Of a DNA stretch of 64,000 nucleotides, positions 51,628-60,468 are shown piece by piece (positions within the stretch are counted from its first letter, which is position 1; every line of letters starts with the position of its first letter). Both the position numbers and the translations under genes were made by a program. The notes under the pieces were generated by a model. That model worked only from the letters and a program-made list of their open reading frames with translations. It was not told the DNA's origin and searched no databases. This DNA comes from Streptomyces sp. R41 (lineage in GTDB: Bacteria > Actinomycetota > Actinomycetes > Streptomycetales > Streptomycetaceae). The DNA is taken from contig NZ_CP163443.1 in NCBI RefSeq assembly GCF_041053055.1, positions 1,302,001 to 1,366,000 of the forward strand. The letters run 5' to 3'.

Positions 51628-52356
51628 ATGGCTGAGCTTGTCTACCGTCCCGTCGTCGGTCTCGCCCAGACGTTGTTCAAGGCTTGGGACCTCAAGATCG
51701 ACTGCAAGGGATCGGAGAACATTCCGCGCTCGGGCGGCGCCGTGCTGGTGAGCAATCACATCAGCTATCTGGACTTCATCTTCGACGGTCTGGCCGCCCT
51801 GCCGCAGAAGCGTCTGGTGCGCTTCATGGCGAAGGAGTCGGTGTTCCGGCACAAGATCTCCGGTCCGCTCATGCGCGGCATGAAGCACATCCCGGTCGAC
51901 CGCAAGCAGGGCGAGACGGCCTACGAGCACGCGCTGAAGTCGCTGCGCTCCGGCGAGATCGTCGGCGTCTTCCCCGAGGCGACCATCTCGCAGTCCTTCA
52001 CCCTGAAGAGCTTCAAGTCGGGTGCCGCGCGCATGGCCCAGGAGGCCGGCGTCCCGCTGATCCCGATGGCCCTGTGGGGCACCCAGCGGCTGTGGACCAA
52101 GGGCCACCCGCGCAACTTCAGGCGCAGCCACACCCCGATCACCATCCGGGTCGGCGAGCCGATGGAGGCGCCCCAGGACCAGTACGCGGGCGCCATCACG
52201 CGTCGGCTGCGCGAGCGCGTCCAAGAGCTCCTGGAGGCCGCGCAGCGCGCCTATCCCGTACGGCCCAAGGGTCCGGACGACACCTGGTGGATGCCCGCCC
52301 ATCTCGGCGGCACGGCACCGACCCCCGAAGAGGTGAAGGCGGCCGAGAGCCGCTGA
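51628..52356 (+). CDS. 1-acyl-sn-glycerol-3-phosphate acyltransferase family (PlsC-like)
   Basis: 242 residues. The acyltransferase motifs are VSNHISYLDFIF (H-x4-D), MKHIPVDRKQG (block 2), GVFPEATISQS (block 3) and VPLIPMALWGTQRLW (block 4). It transfers acyl chains to lysophosphatidic acid or a related glycerolipid at the membrane. The ATG at 51628 is the first start with the conserved AELVYRPVVG beginning. It is followed by the convergent broken B3/B4 gene. Confidence 0.92.
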   Translation: MAELVYRPVVGLAQTLFKAWDLKIDCKGSENIPRSGGAVLVSNHISYLDFIFDGLAALPQKRLVRFMAKESVFRHKISGPLMRGMKHIPVDRKQGETAYEHALKSLRSGEIVGVFPEATISQSFTLKSFKSGAARMAQEAGVPLIPMALWGTQRLWTKGHPRNFRRSHTPITIRVGEPMEAPQDQYAGAITRRLRERVQELLEAAQRAYPVRPKGPDDTWWMPAHLGGTAPTPEEVKAAESR

Positions 52357-52392
52357 ATCTTCACCTCCGGCTCGGCCGGGGGTGCTGAATCG

Positions 52393-53140
52393 TCACTCCG
52401 GGGCGTGCACGGTGATCTGCGCCCCGGGGCTGAACTTCTCCAGCAGCTCGGCGAGTTCGGCGCCCGCGGCCTCGACATCGGCCACCGGCATCGGCGCCAG
52501 GCTCTCCAGGAGGAAGATCGCCGACACGGACTCTTCGGTGAGCCGGGTGCGCGGCCCCTGGCGCCAGTTCCAGCGTCGGCAGGTCACGCCCGCGTCGTCG
52601 CGCCACACCACCTCGCCCGTGTCGGGGTGCTCGACGACCTCCTCGCCGCCCGCGACGGTCACGAAGTCCTCGTCGCCCGTGGCGCGCACGAGCCGCATCG
52701 CGCCCTGGATGTGGCCGGTGTCCTCGCCGCCGACCGGGATCAGGTGGGCGACGCTGATCGCGTTGTAGACGTCCACGAGGACATTGATCCTGGGCAGTCC
52801 GGCGTCCGAGAGGGCGCGCTTGGCCAGGGCCTCCGCGGAATTACGGGTGCGCGACGGCTTGGAGCCGAACGCCGCGTACACCTCCCGCCAGGCCACCATG
52901 TGCGGGTCCTCGTGCGGAGCCGAACGCCGCGTACACCTCCCGCCAGGCCACCATGTGCGGGTCCTCGTGCGGAGCTCGACCGTCCAGTCGCCGTGCCAGT
53001 CGCCGGGCCGCGTCGTCGAGCAGCGCCGAAGTCCCCTCGGTGCTGGGCCCGTTGACCAGTGCGTACGCCTCGATGGCGACGTGGGTGAAGCCGGGCGCGA
53101 GGGTGCGCACCTGGTCGGACACGGTGAGCGTGAGAGTCAT
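52393..53140 (-). pseudogene. B3/B4 (tRNA-binding) domain protein, frameshifted by a 55-bp tandem duplication
   Basis: The ATG at 53140 opens TLTVSDQVRTLAPGFTHVAIEAYALVNG, the start of a stand-alone PheRS B3/B4-like domain protein. The frame runs into a second copy of a 55-bp block (52861-52970) and ends early at 52841. The rest of the protein (SRTRNSAEALAKRALSDAG to the C-terminal ITVHAPE) continues in another frame to 52393. Removing one copy restores an uninterrupted 230-codon gene. The family resembles the editing domain of phenylalanyl-tRNA synthetase and may hydrolyse mischarged tRNA or bind sugars. As written, no full-length protein can be made without recoding. Confidence 0.88.
52861..52970. 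repeat. Exact 55-bp tandem duplication, two copies
   Basis: 52861-52915 and 52916-52970 are identical base for base. Each copy starts with GGAGC, and GGAGC occurs again at 52971, so 5-bp microhomology flanks the unit. 55 is not a multiple of three, which shifts the frame of the B3/B4 gene. Confidence 0.95.
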
Positions 53141-53162
53141 CGTCCGCCTTGCCTGCCTTGCC

Positions 53163-53756
53163 TCAGAGTGCGGTGGGAAGCGTCTGCCACAGGGAGGGCC
53201 GGTCCGAGGCCTCCCTGAGGGCGCGCAGAACGGCCGGGTGAGGTTCAGCGTACAGTACCGGGTAGTCCACCTCACTGGACTTCGGGTCGGGAGTCCAGGC
53301 CAGCCGCTCGCCGTCGAGCGAGAACTGCGCGTCGACGCCGGGCTTGTTCCCCCGGCAGTCCTGCCGATGCCAGGCCCCGTCGAACCGGACGGCCACCAGA
53401 CCGTGCACGGCATGCCCACTGCCGTCGTCGTGCAGCAGCGACTGGTAACACAGGGCGGTCGGGATGTCCTCCGCCCGCAGCAGCGCGGCCAGCGCGTGCG
53501 CCTTGGCGTGGCAGATGCCGGTGCGCAGTTCCAGCACGTCGGACGCGCGCCAGGTGACGCGCAGGTCACCGGCGTCCTGCGAGTGCGGAATCGCGTCGCG
53601 CACGAACTCGTACGCGGCCTGCGCATAGCCATACGAGTCGGCGGCGCCCTTCGCGAGGCGTGCGACCACCTCGCGGACAACCGGATGATGATGGTCGATG
53701 ACCTCGTCGGCGACCAAGTAGGCGGACAGGTCAGGGGTTTCCTGGATGAGCTGCAC
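53163..53756 (-). CDS. Transglutaminase-like cysteine protease-fold protein
   Basis: 197 residues. TCH-type triad region: LRTGICHAKAHALAALLRAEDIPTALCYQ (Cys), GHAVHGLVAVRF (His) and the AWHRQDCRGN segment (Asp). The N-terminus (QETPDLSAYLVADEVIDHHHPVVREVVARL) is typical of bacterial transglutaminase-like proteins. It may act as a peptidase or amidase; the substrate is not known. The GTG at 53756 is the only start near the N-terminus. It lies just upstream of the B3/B4 gene in the same direction, 22 bp apart, so they form an operon. Confidence 0.85.
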   Translation of the reverse strand: MQLIQETPDLSAYLVADEVIDHHHPVVREVVARLAKGAADSYGYAQAAYEFVRDAIPHSQDAGDLRVTWRASDVLELRTGICHAKAHALAALLRAEDIPTALCYQSLLHDDGSGHAVHGLVAVRFDGAWHRQDCRGNKPGVDAQFSLDGERLAWTPDPKSSEVDYPVLYAEPHPAVLRALREASDRPSLWQTLPTAL

Positions 53757-53836
53757 GCCCGCAGAGCATAGGAATACGACCGACCGAGAGTCAATGACTT
53801 TTCGATCGGCCGTATATCTATGCACTGCTGCCCAGG

Positions 53837-54910
53837 CTAGTGGTGGGCCATCTCCTCCTTGAGAGCCGCCACGAACCCGTCGACATCGTCCTCGGTCGTG
53901 TCGAAGGAGCACATCCAGCGGACGTCGCCCGCGGCCTCGTCCCAGAAATAGAAGCGGTAGCGCTTCTGCAGGCGCTCGCTCACGTCGTGCGGCAGCCGCG
54001 CGAAGACCGCGTTGGCCTGGACCGGGTAGAGGATCTCGACGCCGTGCACCGCGCGCACGCCCTCGGCCAGCCGCTGCGCCATCTCGTTCGAGTGCCGGGC
54101 GTTGCGCAGCCACAGGTCCTTGGCGAGCAGCGCCTCCAGTTGTACGGAGACGAAGCGCATCTTGGAGGCGAGCTGCATCGACAGCTTGCGCAGATGCTTC
54201 ATATGGCTGACTGCGTCCTGGTTGAGGACGACGACGGCCTCGCCGAACAGCGCGCCGTTCTTCGTCCCGCCCAGCGACAGGAGGTCGACGCCGACCGCGT
54301 TGGTGAACGTCCGCATCGGGACGTCCAGGGAGGCGGCCGCGTTGGATATCCGGGACCCGTCCAGGTGCACCTTCATGCCGTGCGCGTGGGCGTGGTCGCA
54401 GATCGCGCGGATCTCGTCGGGCGTGTAGAGAGTGCCCAGCTCGGTGCTCTGGGTGATCGAGACGACCTGCGGCATCGCGCGGTGCTCGTCGTCCCAGCCG
54501 TACGCCTGCCGGTCGATCAGCTCGGGGGTGAGCTTGCCGTCGGGCGTGGGCACCGTGAGCAGCTTGAGGCCGCCCATGCGCTCGGGGGCGCCGCCCTCGT
54601 CGACGTTGATGTGCGCGCTCTCCGCGCAGATCACCGCGCCCCAGCGGTCGGTGACCGCCTGGAGCGCGACCACGTTCGCGCCGGTGCCGTTGAAGACCGG
54701 GAAGGCCTCGGCCGTGGCACCGAAGTGGCTGCGGATGATCTGCTGGAGATTCGCCGTGTAGTCGTCCTCGCCGTACGCGACCTGGTGTCCGCCGTTGGCC
54801 AGGGCCAGGGCGGCGAGCACCTCGGGGTGAGCCCCCGCGTAGTTGTCGCTGGCGAAGCCGCGGACGGCCGGGTCGTGGTGACGCCGGGCGTCGGTCTTCG
54901 GAGGGTTCAC
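53837..54910 (-). CDS. Threonine aldolase family PLP enzyme (low-specificity, beta-eliminating lyase group)
   Basis: 357 residues. FASDNYAGAHPEVLAALALAN at the N-terminus, FNGTGANVVALQAVT, AESAHINVDEGGAPE, KVHLDGSRISNAAASL and the PLP-Lys motif DLLSLGGTKNGALFGEAVV match L-allo-threonine aldolases. It would split threonine-type beta-hydroxy amino acids into glycine and an aldehyde. The GTG at 54910 overlaps the upstream SDR stop by 4 bp (GTGA); an in-frame GTG at 54928 inside the SDR gene is the alternative. Third gene of the DUF6421/SDR operon. Confidence 0.92.
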   Translation of the reverse strand: MNPPKTDARRHHDPAVRGFASDNYAGAHPEVLAALALANGGHQVAYGEDDYTANLQQIIRSHFGATAEAFPVFNGTGANVVALQAVTDRWGAVICAESAHINVDEGGAPERMGGLKLLTVPTPDGKLTPELIDRQAYGWDDEHRAMPQVVSITQSTELGTLYTPDEIRAICDHAHAHGMKVHLDGSRISNAAASLDVPMRTFTNAVGVDLLSLGGTKNGALFGEAVVVLNQDAVSHMKHLRKLSMQLASKMRFVSVQLEALLAKDLWLRNARHSNEMAQRLAEGVRAVHGVEILYPVQANAVFARLPHDVSERLQKRYRFYFWDEAAGDVRWMCSFDTTEDDVDGFVAALKEEMAHH

Positions 54911-55653
54911 GGCTTCTCGGTCAGCCACAGACGGTTTCCGTTCACTTCAGCGGCGGACTTCTCCCAGACGCCGGCGATGGCCTCGGCCAGGTCCTTGACG
55001 TCCGTGAAGCCCGCGAACTTCGCGTTCGGGCGCTCGGCGCGCATCGCGTCGTGCACCAGTGCCTTGACCACCAGGATCGCAGCCGCCGACGTCGGCCCCT
55101 CGGCGCCCCCGGCCTTGTGGAAGAAGTCGGCCATGGCCAGCGTCCACGCCTCGGCGGCGGCCTTGGCGGCGGCGTAGGCGGCGTTGCCCGCGGTGGGCTT
55201 GCTGGCGCCCGCGGCGCTGATCAGGAGGTACCGGCCACGGTCGCTGCGCTGCAACGCCTCGTGGAAGGCGAGGGTGGTGTGCTGCACCGTGCGGATGAGC
55301 AGCAGCTCCAGGAAGTCCCAGTCGTCGAGGCTGGTCTTGGTGAATGTCTCGCTGCCGCGCCAGCCGCCCACGAGGTGGACCAGGCCGTCGACGCGGCCGA
55401 AGTCCTTCTCGATGCGGGTGGCCCAGTCGCGGGTCGACTCCAGGTCGAGCAGGTCGACCGTGTCCCCGACGACGGTGGCGCCGCCGTGCCCGTAGCGGGC
55501 CGCGTCCACGGCCTCCGCCAGACGCTCGGGGTCATTGTCCGAACCGACGACGGTCGCGCCCGCGTCGGCAAGCCGGGCCAGCGTCGCGCGCCCGGCGGGT
55601 CCACCCGCGCCGGCCACCGCGATCACCGCACCGCTGAGAGCTCCGTTGCCCAT
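54907..55653 (-). CDS. Short-chain dehydrogenase/reductase
   Basis: 248 residues. VIAVAGAGGPAGRATLARLADAGATVVGSD is a nucleotide-binding loop (GxGGxxG). The LVHLVGGWRG strand and LLISAAGASKPTAGNAAYAAAKAAAEAW give the catalytic Tyr-x3-Lys (YAAAK). The ATG at 55653 follows AGGAGGCGAAGAAG. It lies 35 bp after the DUF6421 stop codon and overlaps the threonine aldolase start, so the three proteins are made together. The shared pathway is not known. Confidence 0.9.
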   Translation of the reverse strand: MGNGALSGAVIAVAGAGGPAGRATLARLADAGATVVGSDNDPERLAEAVDAARYGHGGATVVGDTVDLLDLESTRDWATRIEKDFGRVDGLVHLVGGWRGSETFTKTSLDDWDFLELLLIRTVQHTTLAFHEALQRSDRGRYLLISAAGASKPTAGNAAYAAAKAAAEAWTLAMADFFHKAGGAEGPTSAAAILVVKALVHDAMRAERPNAKFAGFTDVKDLAEAIAGVWEKSAAEVNGNRLWLTEKP

Positions 55654-55688
55654 CTTCTTCGCCTCCTGAGCGTCCTGGACGCGGGCGC

Positions 55689-57086
55689 TCACGCGGCGGC
55701 CCGCTCGGCGCTCGCCGCGGTGATGCCCTTGGTGGAGGCGATCACGTTCTTCAGCTTCTTGGAGAGCGCCTCATAGAACATGCTCAGCGGAAACTCGTCC
55801 GGAAGCACGTCGTCCACGAGCTTACGCGGCGGCTGGGTCAGATCCAGGGCGTCCGGACCCTTGGCCCAGCGGGAGCCGGGGTGCGGGGCGAGGTAGGTGG
55901 AGACCAGCTCGTACGCCTTGAACCAGTGGACCAGCTTGGGGCGGTCGATGCCGGCCCGGTAGAGGTCCTCGATCTCGGCGCACAGCTGGTTGGTGACCTG
56001 CGGGGCGCGCTGCCAGTCGATGTGCAGCTTGTTGTCGGTCCAGCGGACGACGTCGTGCTTGTGCAGGTACGCGAAGAGCAGCTGACCGCCGAGGCCGTCG
56101 TAGTTGCGGACGCGCTCGCCGGTGACCGGGAAGCGGAACATCCGGTCGAAGAGCACCGCGTACTGCACGTCACGGCCCTGCGGGAAGCCGTCGGCCTCCA
56201 GCTTCACGGCCTCCTTGAAGGCGGTGAGGTCACAGCGCAGCTCCTCCAGGCCGTACATCCAGAACGGCTGGCGCTGCTTGATCATGAACGGGTCGAACGG
56301 CAGGTCGCCGCGGCTGTGGGTGCGGTCGTGGACCATGTCCCACAGCACGAAGGCCTGCTCGCAGCGCTGCTGGTCGTGGACCATGGCGGCGACGTCCTCG
56401 GGCAGCTCCAGGCCCAGGATGCCCACGGCCGCGTCGGTGACGGCGCGGAAGCGGGCGGCCTCGCGGTCGCAGAAGATGCCGCCCCAGGAGAAGCGCTCGG
56501 GCGCCTCGCGCACCGCGATGGTCTCGGGGAAGAGAACGGCCGAATTCGTGTCGTAGCCCGCGGTGAAGTCCTCGAAACTGATGCCGCAGAAGAGCGGATT
56601 GTCGTAGCGGGTGCGCTCCAGTTCGGCCAGCCAGTCCGGCCACACCATGCGCAGGACGACCGCTTCGAAGTTGCGGTTCGGGTTGCCGTTCTGCGTGTAC
56701 ATCGGGAAGACGACCAGGTGCTGGAGCCCGTCCTCGCGGTCCGCGGCGGGCTGGAAGGCCAGCAGCGAGTCGAGGAAGTCGGGCACCTGGAAGCCGCCGT
56801 CGGCCCAGCGCCGCAGATCCTTCATGAGCGCCTCGTGGTAGGCCGCGTCATGCGGCAGCAGCGGGGCGAGCTGCTCGATGGCGTCTATGGCACGGCGTAC
56901 GGCCAGATCGGCGTCGGACGCGTCGGGGGCGCCCTCCGCCTCGAAGTCGATGGAGCCGTCCTTGGCCTGCCAGGGCCGGATCTCCTCCACGGCATCCTTG
57001 AGCACGGGCCATGCCGGGTGCTCCACCACCCTGGCCACGGGAGGAACCCGCTCCTCCGTACCCACCTGCACAAGAATTTCCGTCAT
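55689..57086 (-). CDS. DUF6421 family protein
   Basis: 465 residues. A soluble protein rich in aromatic residues, with conserved stretches VVFPMYTQNGNPNRNFEAVVLRMVWPDWLAEL, FEDFTAGYDTNSAVLFPETIAVRE, EQAFVLWDMVHDRTHSRGDLPFDPFMIKQRQPFWMYGLEELRCDLTAF, and LFAYLHKHDVVRWTDNKLHIDW. The D-x-x-H-D-R-x-H segment could hold a metal. No enzyme class can be assigned. The family is found in Streptomyces, and here it heads an operon with an SDR and a threonine aldolase. The ATG at 57086 has GGAGGATGGGAC. Confidence 0.85.
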   Translation of the reverse strand: MTEILVQVGTEERVPPVARVVEHPAWPVLKDAVEEIRPWQAKDGSIDFEAEGAPDASDADLAVRRAIDAIEQLAPLLPHDAAYHEALMKDLRRWADGGFQVPDFLDSLLAFQPAADREDGLQHLVVFPMYTQNGNPNRNFEAVVLRMVWPDWLAELERTRYDNPLFCGISFEDFTAGYDTNSAVLFPETIAVREAPERFSWGGIFCDREAARFRAVTDAAVGILGLELPEDVAAMVHDQQRCEQAFVLWDMVHDRTHSRGDLPFDPFMIKQRQPFWMYGLEELRCDLTAFKEAVKLEADGFPQGRDVQYAVLFDRMFRFPVTGERVRNYDGLGGQLLFAYLHKHDVVRWTDNKLHIDWQRAPQVTNQLCAEIEDLYRAGIDRPKLVHWFKAYELVSTYLAPHPGSRWAKGPDALDLTQPPRKLVDDVLPDEFPLSMFYEALSKKLKNVIASTKGITAASAERAAA

Positions 57087-57167
57087 GTCCCATCCTCCAC
57101 GGGAGAACCTCGCGTTTGGACACCGTATGCAAGTGAGGTTCCTTCCCGCAAGGGGAGACTCTGGAGA

Positions 57168-58223
57168 TTATCCTGCACACCCCCCGTCTTCACCGCTCTT
57201 TTTCCTGTCGGACACCGCGGAGGCGATTACTTCCGCTACGCGCCACTGGGCTGCGCGGGCATCCGCGAGAAGCTCGGGGAAGCCGAAGAATCCGTGGAAC
57301 ATACCCGGATGGTGATCCTCGGTGACCGGTATGCCTGATTTACGCAATTTATCCGCGTATGCACGACCTTCGCCACAGAGGAGATCGAAGCCCGCGGTGA
57401 CGATGTGGGTCGGCGGCAGGCCGTGCGGATCGGCCAGCAGGGGGGAGGCGTGCGGGTGCGTCCGGTCGCCGTCGGGCCCGAAGTACTGCTCGACGAACCA
57501 GCGGCCATGGGCCGGCTTGAGGAAATACCCCTCGCCGCCCCACCGGGAGGTGTCGCCCCGTGGCCGTACGTCGGTCGCGGGATAGATGAGCACCTGGAGT
57601 GCGAGCTCCGGTCCGCCCCGGTCGCGGGCGATGAGCGCGGCGACGGCCGCCAGGTTTCCGCCCGCGCTGTCGCCGGCGGCCACCAACGCGCCCGGATCCC
57701 CGCCCAGTTCGCCGATGTGCTCCGCGGCCCAGCACAGCGCGGCGTACGCGTCGTCGACGGCCGCGGGGAAGCGGGCCTCCGGCGCGAGCCGGTAGTCGAC
57801 CGAGACGACGACCGCACTGGCGTCCCGGCACAGGGCCCGCGTGATGGGGTCGTGGGTGTCCAGGCCGCCGATGACCCATCCGCCGCCGTGGAAGAAGACG
57901 ACCGTGGGGCGCGGCGCGGGTGGCTGAGCCCGATCCGAATCCGGCTGCGCCTCCTGCCGCGGCTCCCGCTCCGGCTGTGACAGCGGCTGCGGCTGCGGCT
58001 GCGGCCGATAGATCCGCACGGGGATCTCCGGTGCCCCCTTCGGACCCGGTATCGCCCGGTTCTCGACCGAGCCCACGGCCGGCGGCTCGAAGGGCCACGC
58101 GGGCGCGGCGGCCAGGATGCGGCGGGCCTCGGCCGCGTCGGTGACGGCGCCTCCGAGGTCCGGGAAGTGGACACTGATGGCGTCGATGAGGGCGAGGACG
58201 TCGGGCGCGGGTTCGGTGGGCAT
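57168..58223 (-). CDS. Alpha/beta-hydrolase, hormone-sensitive-lipase-like esterase
   Basis: 351 residues. The oxyanion motif VVFFHGGGWVIGG, the nucleophile loop ALVAAGDSAGGNLAAVAAL (G-D-S-A-G-G), an acidic residue in VTAGFDLLCGEG, and the catalytic His in HHPGMFHGFFGFPELL define an HSL-family esterase. A low-complexity insert of about 30 residues (PQPQPQPLSQPEREPRQEAQ) sits between the N-terminal cap and the core; it is encoded partly by three GGCTGC hexamers on the plus strand. No signal peptide. Substrate unknown; short-chain esters are typical. Confidence 0.9.
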   Translation of the reverse strand: MPTEPAPDVLALIDAISVHFPDLGGAVTDAAEARRILAAAPAWPFEPPAVGSVENRAIPGPKGAPEIPVRIYRPQPQPQPLSQPEREPRQEAQPDSDRAQPPAPRPTVVFFHGGGWVIGGLDTHDPITRALCRDASAVVVSVDYRLAPEARFPAAVDDAYAALCWAAEHIGELGGDPGALVAAGDSAGGNLAAVAALIARDRGGPELALQVLIYPATDVRPRGDTSRWGGEGYFLKPAHGRWFVEQYFGPDGDRTHPHASPLLADPHGLPPTHIVTAGFDLLCGEGRAYADKLRKSGIPVTEDHHPGMFHGFFGFPELLADARAAQWRVAEVIASAVSDRKKSGEDGGCAG

Positions 58224-58521
58224 CGCGGCACCTCTCCAGGGGGTGGAATGAACTCCCTTGCCTGAGCAGAGACATGACTAGCCGTCAGTTCTACAAGTGG
58301 CAAGGGCGGCGGCCGCCGGTCAACCGTCACGGGACTCGCCCACCCCAGAGTGACCCGTCCCGGCCGCCCGACATGGATCTTCCCTGCCAGGCGCCGCCAT
58401 TGCCCCGCGTACGAACGGGTACATCGCACAGCGGGGCCATTAGGCTGCGGCCTTGCCGCGTGGGCGCCGCCGTCGGTTCCACGCGCGAGCCGAGCCGCCG
58501 TCGACGGAAGCGAGTCGAATC

Positions 58522-59205
58522 TTGAACTTCCTCACCATCGGTCATCGCGGAGTGATGGGTGTCGAACCCGAAAACACCCTCCGTTCCTTCATCGCCGCCC
58601 AGCACGCGGGCCTCGACCTGATCGAACTCGATCTGCATCTGAGCAAGGACGGCGCTCTCGTCGTCATGCACGACGCCGAAGTGGACCGTACGACCGACGG
58701 CTCGGGGCCGATCGCCGAGAAGACGCTCGCCGAGCTGCGCGCGCTGGACGCGGGACACGGTGAGCGCGTCCCCGTCTTCGAGGAGGTCCTGGACGCCGTC
58801 AGGACGCCGCTGCAGGCCGAGATCAAAGACCTGGCGGCGGCCAGGGCACTGGCCGAGGTCATGCACCGGCGGGACCTGGTCGGGCGGGTCGAGGTGTCGT
58901 CGTTCCACGACGAGGCGATCGCGGAGATCGCCCGCCTCGTGCCGGGCGTCCGCACCGCGCTCATCGCGAGCCGCTATGGCATCGATGTCGTGGAGCGCGC
59001 CACGGAGGCCGGTGCCGAGACGGTCTGCCTCAACATCCGCCGGCTGAGCCTGGAGGTCGTCGAGGCCGCCCGCAAGGCCGACCTGCGGATCATCGGCTGG
59101 GTGGTGAACACCCAGGACCAGCTGCGGCTGGTGCGCGCCTTGGAGCTGGACGGCGCGACCACCGACTATCCCGAGATCAAGCGCACCGGCCGCTTCACCG
59201 CGTGA
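58522..59205 (+). CDS. Glycerophosphodiester phosphodiesterase
   Basis: 227 residues, no signal peptide. Motifs of the GDPD barrel: FLTIGHRGVMGVEPENTLRSF (catalytic His and E-N-T), LIELDLHLSKDGALVVMHDAEVDRTTDGSG (metal Glu/Asp and second catalytic His), QAEIK (metal Glu) and IGWVVNTQDQL at the end. It releases sn-glycerol-3-phosphate from deacylated phospholipids. The start is a TTG at 58522 preceded by GGAAGCGAG; no ATG or GTG fits before the first conserved strand. It converges on the GNAT gene with 3 bp between the stops. Confidence 0.92.
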   Translation: MNFLTIGHRGVMGVEPENTLRSFIAAQHAGLDLIELDLHLSKDGALVVMHDAEVDRTTDGSGPIAEKTLAELRALDAGHGERVPVFEEVLDAVRTPLQAEIKDLAAARALAEVMHRRDLVGRVEVSSFHDEAIAEIARLVPGVRTALIASRYGIDVVERATEAGAETVCLNIRRLSLEVVEAARKADLRIIGWVVNTQDQLRLVRALELDGATTDYPEIKRTGRFTA

Positions 59206-59208
59206 ACG

Positions 59209-59751
59209 TCACGCCAGCGGCTTGACCAGCAGCTCGAACTGCAGGTCGTCGCGCTGCGGAATGCCGAAGCGCTCGTCGCCGTACGGGAAGGGCGTCATCT
59301 TTCCCGTACGGCGGTAGCCGCGCCGCTCGTACCAGGCGATGAGGTCGTCGCGTACGGAGATCACGGTCATGCACATCTCCGCGACACCCCAGATCTCCCG
59401 CGCGTGCCGCTCCGCCTCCGCGATGATCACCTTGCCCAGGCCCCCGCCCTGCAGCGTGGGGCTGACCGCGAACATGCCGAAGTAGGCGTGGTCGCCGCGG
59501 TGCTCGAGCTGGCAGCAGGCGACGACCGCGCCGTCCCGCTCCACCGTCAGCAGTCGGCTGTCGGGCGAATTGATGACGGCGAGCACGCCCTCGGGGTCGG
59601 TCCGCTGCCCTTCGAGGATGTCCGCCTCCGTGGTCCAGCCGGTGCGGCTGGAGTCTCCGCGGTACGCCGACTCGATCAACGCGACCAGGGCGTCCACATC
59701 GGAGTCGGTGGCATCGCGGAAGGTCAGTCCGGTGGAAGCGGCGGTGTCCAT
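59209..59751 (-). CDS. GNAT family N-acetyltransferase
   Basis: 180 residues. The acetyl-CoA loop is YFGMFAVSPTLQGGGLGKVIIAEAERHAREIWGV (motif A, Q-G-G-G-L-G), followed by motif B ISVRDDLIAWYERRGYRRTGKMTPFPYGDERFG. The substrate (small molecule or protein N-terminus) is not known. The ATG at 59751 follows a GGAG-like stretch (AACGCTCC context) only weakly. It is divergent from the VOC gene, with 70 bp in between. Confidence 0.9.
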   Translation of the reverse strand: MDTAASTGLTFRDATDSDVDALVALIESAYRGDSSRTGWTTEADILEGQRTDPEGVLAVINSPDSRLLTVERDGAVVACCQLEHRGDHAYFGMFAVSPTLQGGGLGKVIIAEAERHAREIWGVAEMCMTVISVRDDLIAWYERRGYRRTGKMTPFPYGDERFGIPQRDDLQFELLVKPLA

Positions 59752-59821
59752 GGAGCGTTTCTCCGTTCGGTGGCGCGGCTCGGGCACCGACGAGCGTAAC
59801 CCTCCCCTAGGCTCCGGCTGC

Positions 59822-60208
59822 ATGGTGCATGTACTGAGCAGCCGGACCCTCCTGCGCCCCACCGACCCGGAGCGCTCCCGGACCTTCTACGGCGAACAGC
59901 TGGGCCTGGCCGTCTACCGCGAGTTCGGCACGGGCCCCGAGCGCGGGACCGTCTACTTCCTCGGCGGCGGCTTCCTGGAGGTCGCGGGCCGCTCCGAGAC
60001 GCCGCCCTCCCCCGCGCTCAAGCTGTGGCTCCAGGTCGCGGACGTGACGGCTGCGCACGAAGAGCTGACGGCCGCCGGTGTCGAGGTGCTGCGGCCGCCG
60101 GTGAAGGAGCCGTGGGGGCTGATCGAGATGTGGATCGCGGACCCGGACGGGACCGAGATCGTGATCGTGGAGATCCCCGCCGAACACCCGCTGCGCTACC
60201 GCCCCTGA
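59822..60208 (+). CDS. VOC (glyoxalase-fold) family protein
   Basis: 128 residues, one full VOC unit pair: SRTLLRPTDPERSRTFYGEQLGLAVYREFG, GTVYFLGGGFLEVAG, then VTAAHEELTAAGVEVLRPPVKEPWGLIEMWIADPDGTEIVIVEIP with the closing metal-ligand Glu. Substrate unknown. TAGGCT lies 7 nt before the ATG and no ribosome site is present, fitting a leaderless mRNA. It is not co-transcribed with the SARP gene that follows. Confidence 0.9.
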   Translation: MVHVLSSRTLLRPTDPERSRTFYGEQLGLAVYREFGTGPERGTVYFLGGGFLEVAGRSETPPSPALKLWLQVADVTAAHEELTAAGVEVLRPPVKEPWGLIEMWIADPDGTEIVIVEIPAEHPLRYRP

Positions 60209-60233
60209 GGGCATCTCCAAAAGGATTGAACTC

Positions 60234-60400
60234 TGTTCAGGAAAAGCTGAGCCTTGTTCAGGAATCGACTTTCGCCCGGATTATTGAGCCGCAAACAAAG
60301 CCCTTAACTCAACATCAACCTTACTGACGCGTATTCAGAAACAACCAAATCCAGCCCTTCCGCTGGAATTAACAATTCCACATCCAGTGGTGCATAGAAT
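60234..60400 (+). promoter_or_regulatory. SARP-gene control region with direct and inverted repeats
   Basis: The 260-bp leader is AT-rich compared with the rest of the window. TGTTCAGGAA occurs at 60234-60243 and again, exactly, at 60255-60264 (21 bp apart); a weaker TATTCAGAAA lies near 60332. A 17-bp inverted repeat TGGAATT-AAC-AATTCCA spans 60364-60380. TAGAAT at 60395-60400 is a good -10 box with no clear -35, as in activator-dependent promoters. The direct repeats could be SARP heptamer sites. Confidence 0.6.
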
Positions 60401-60468
60401 GGATCAACCATGGCCCGTCACGGGGCACCCGCGAGCTCCGGCAGGGACTTCGGAGCAGGGGAGGGCAA

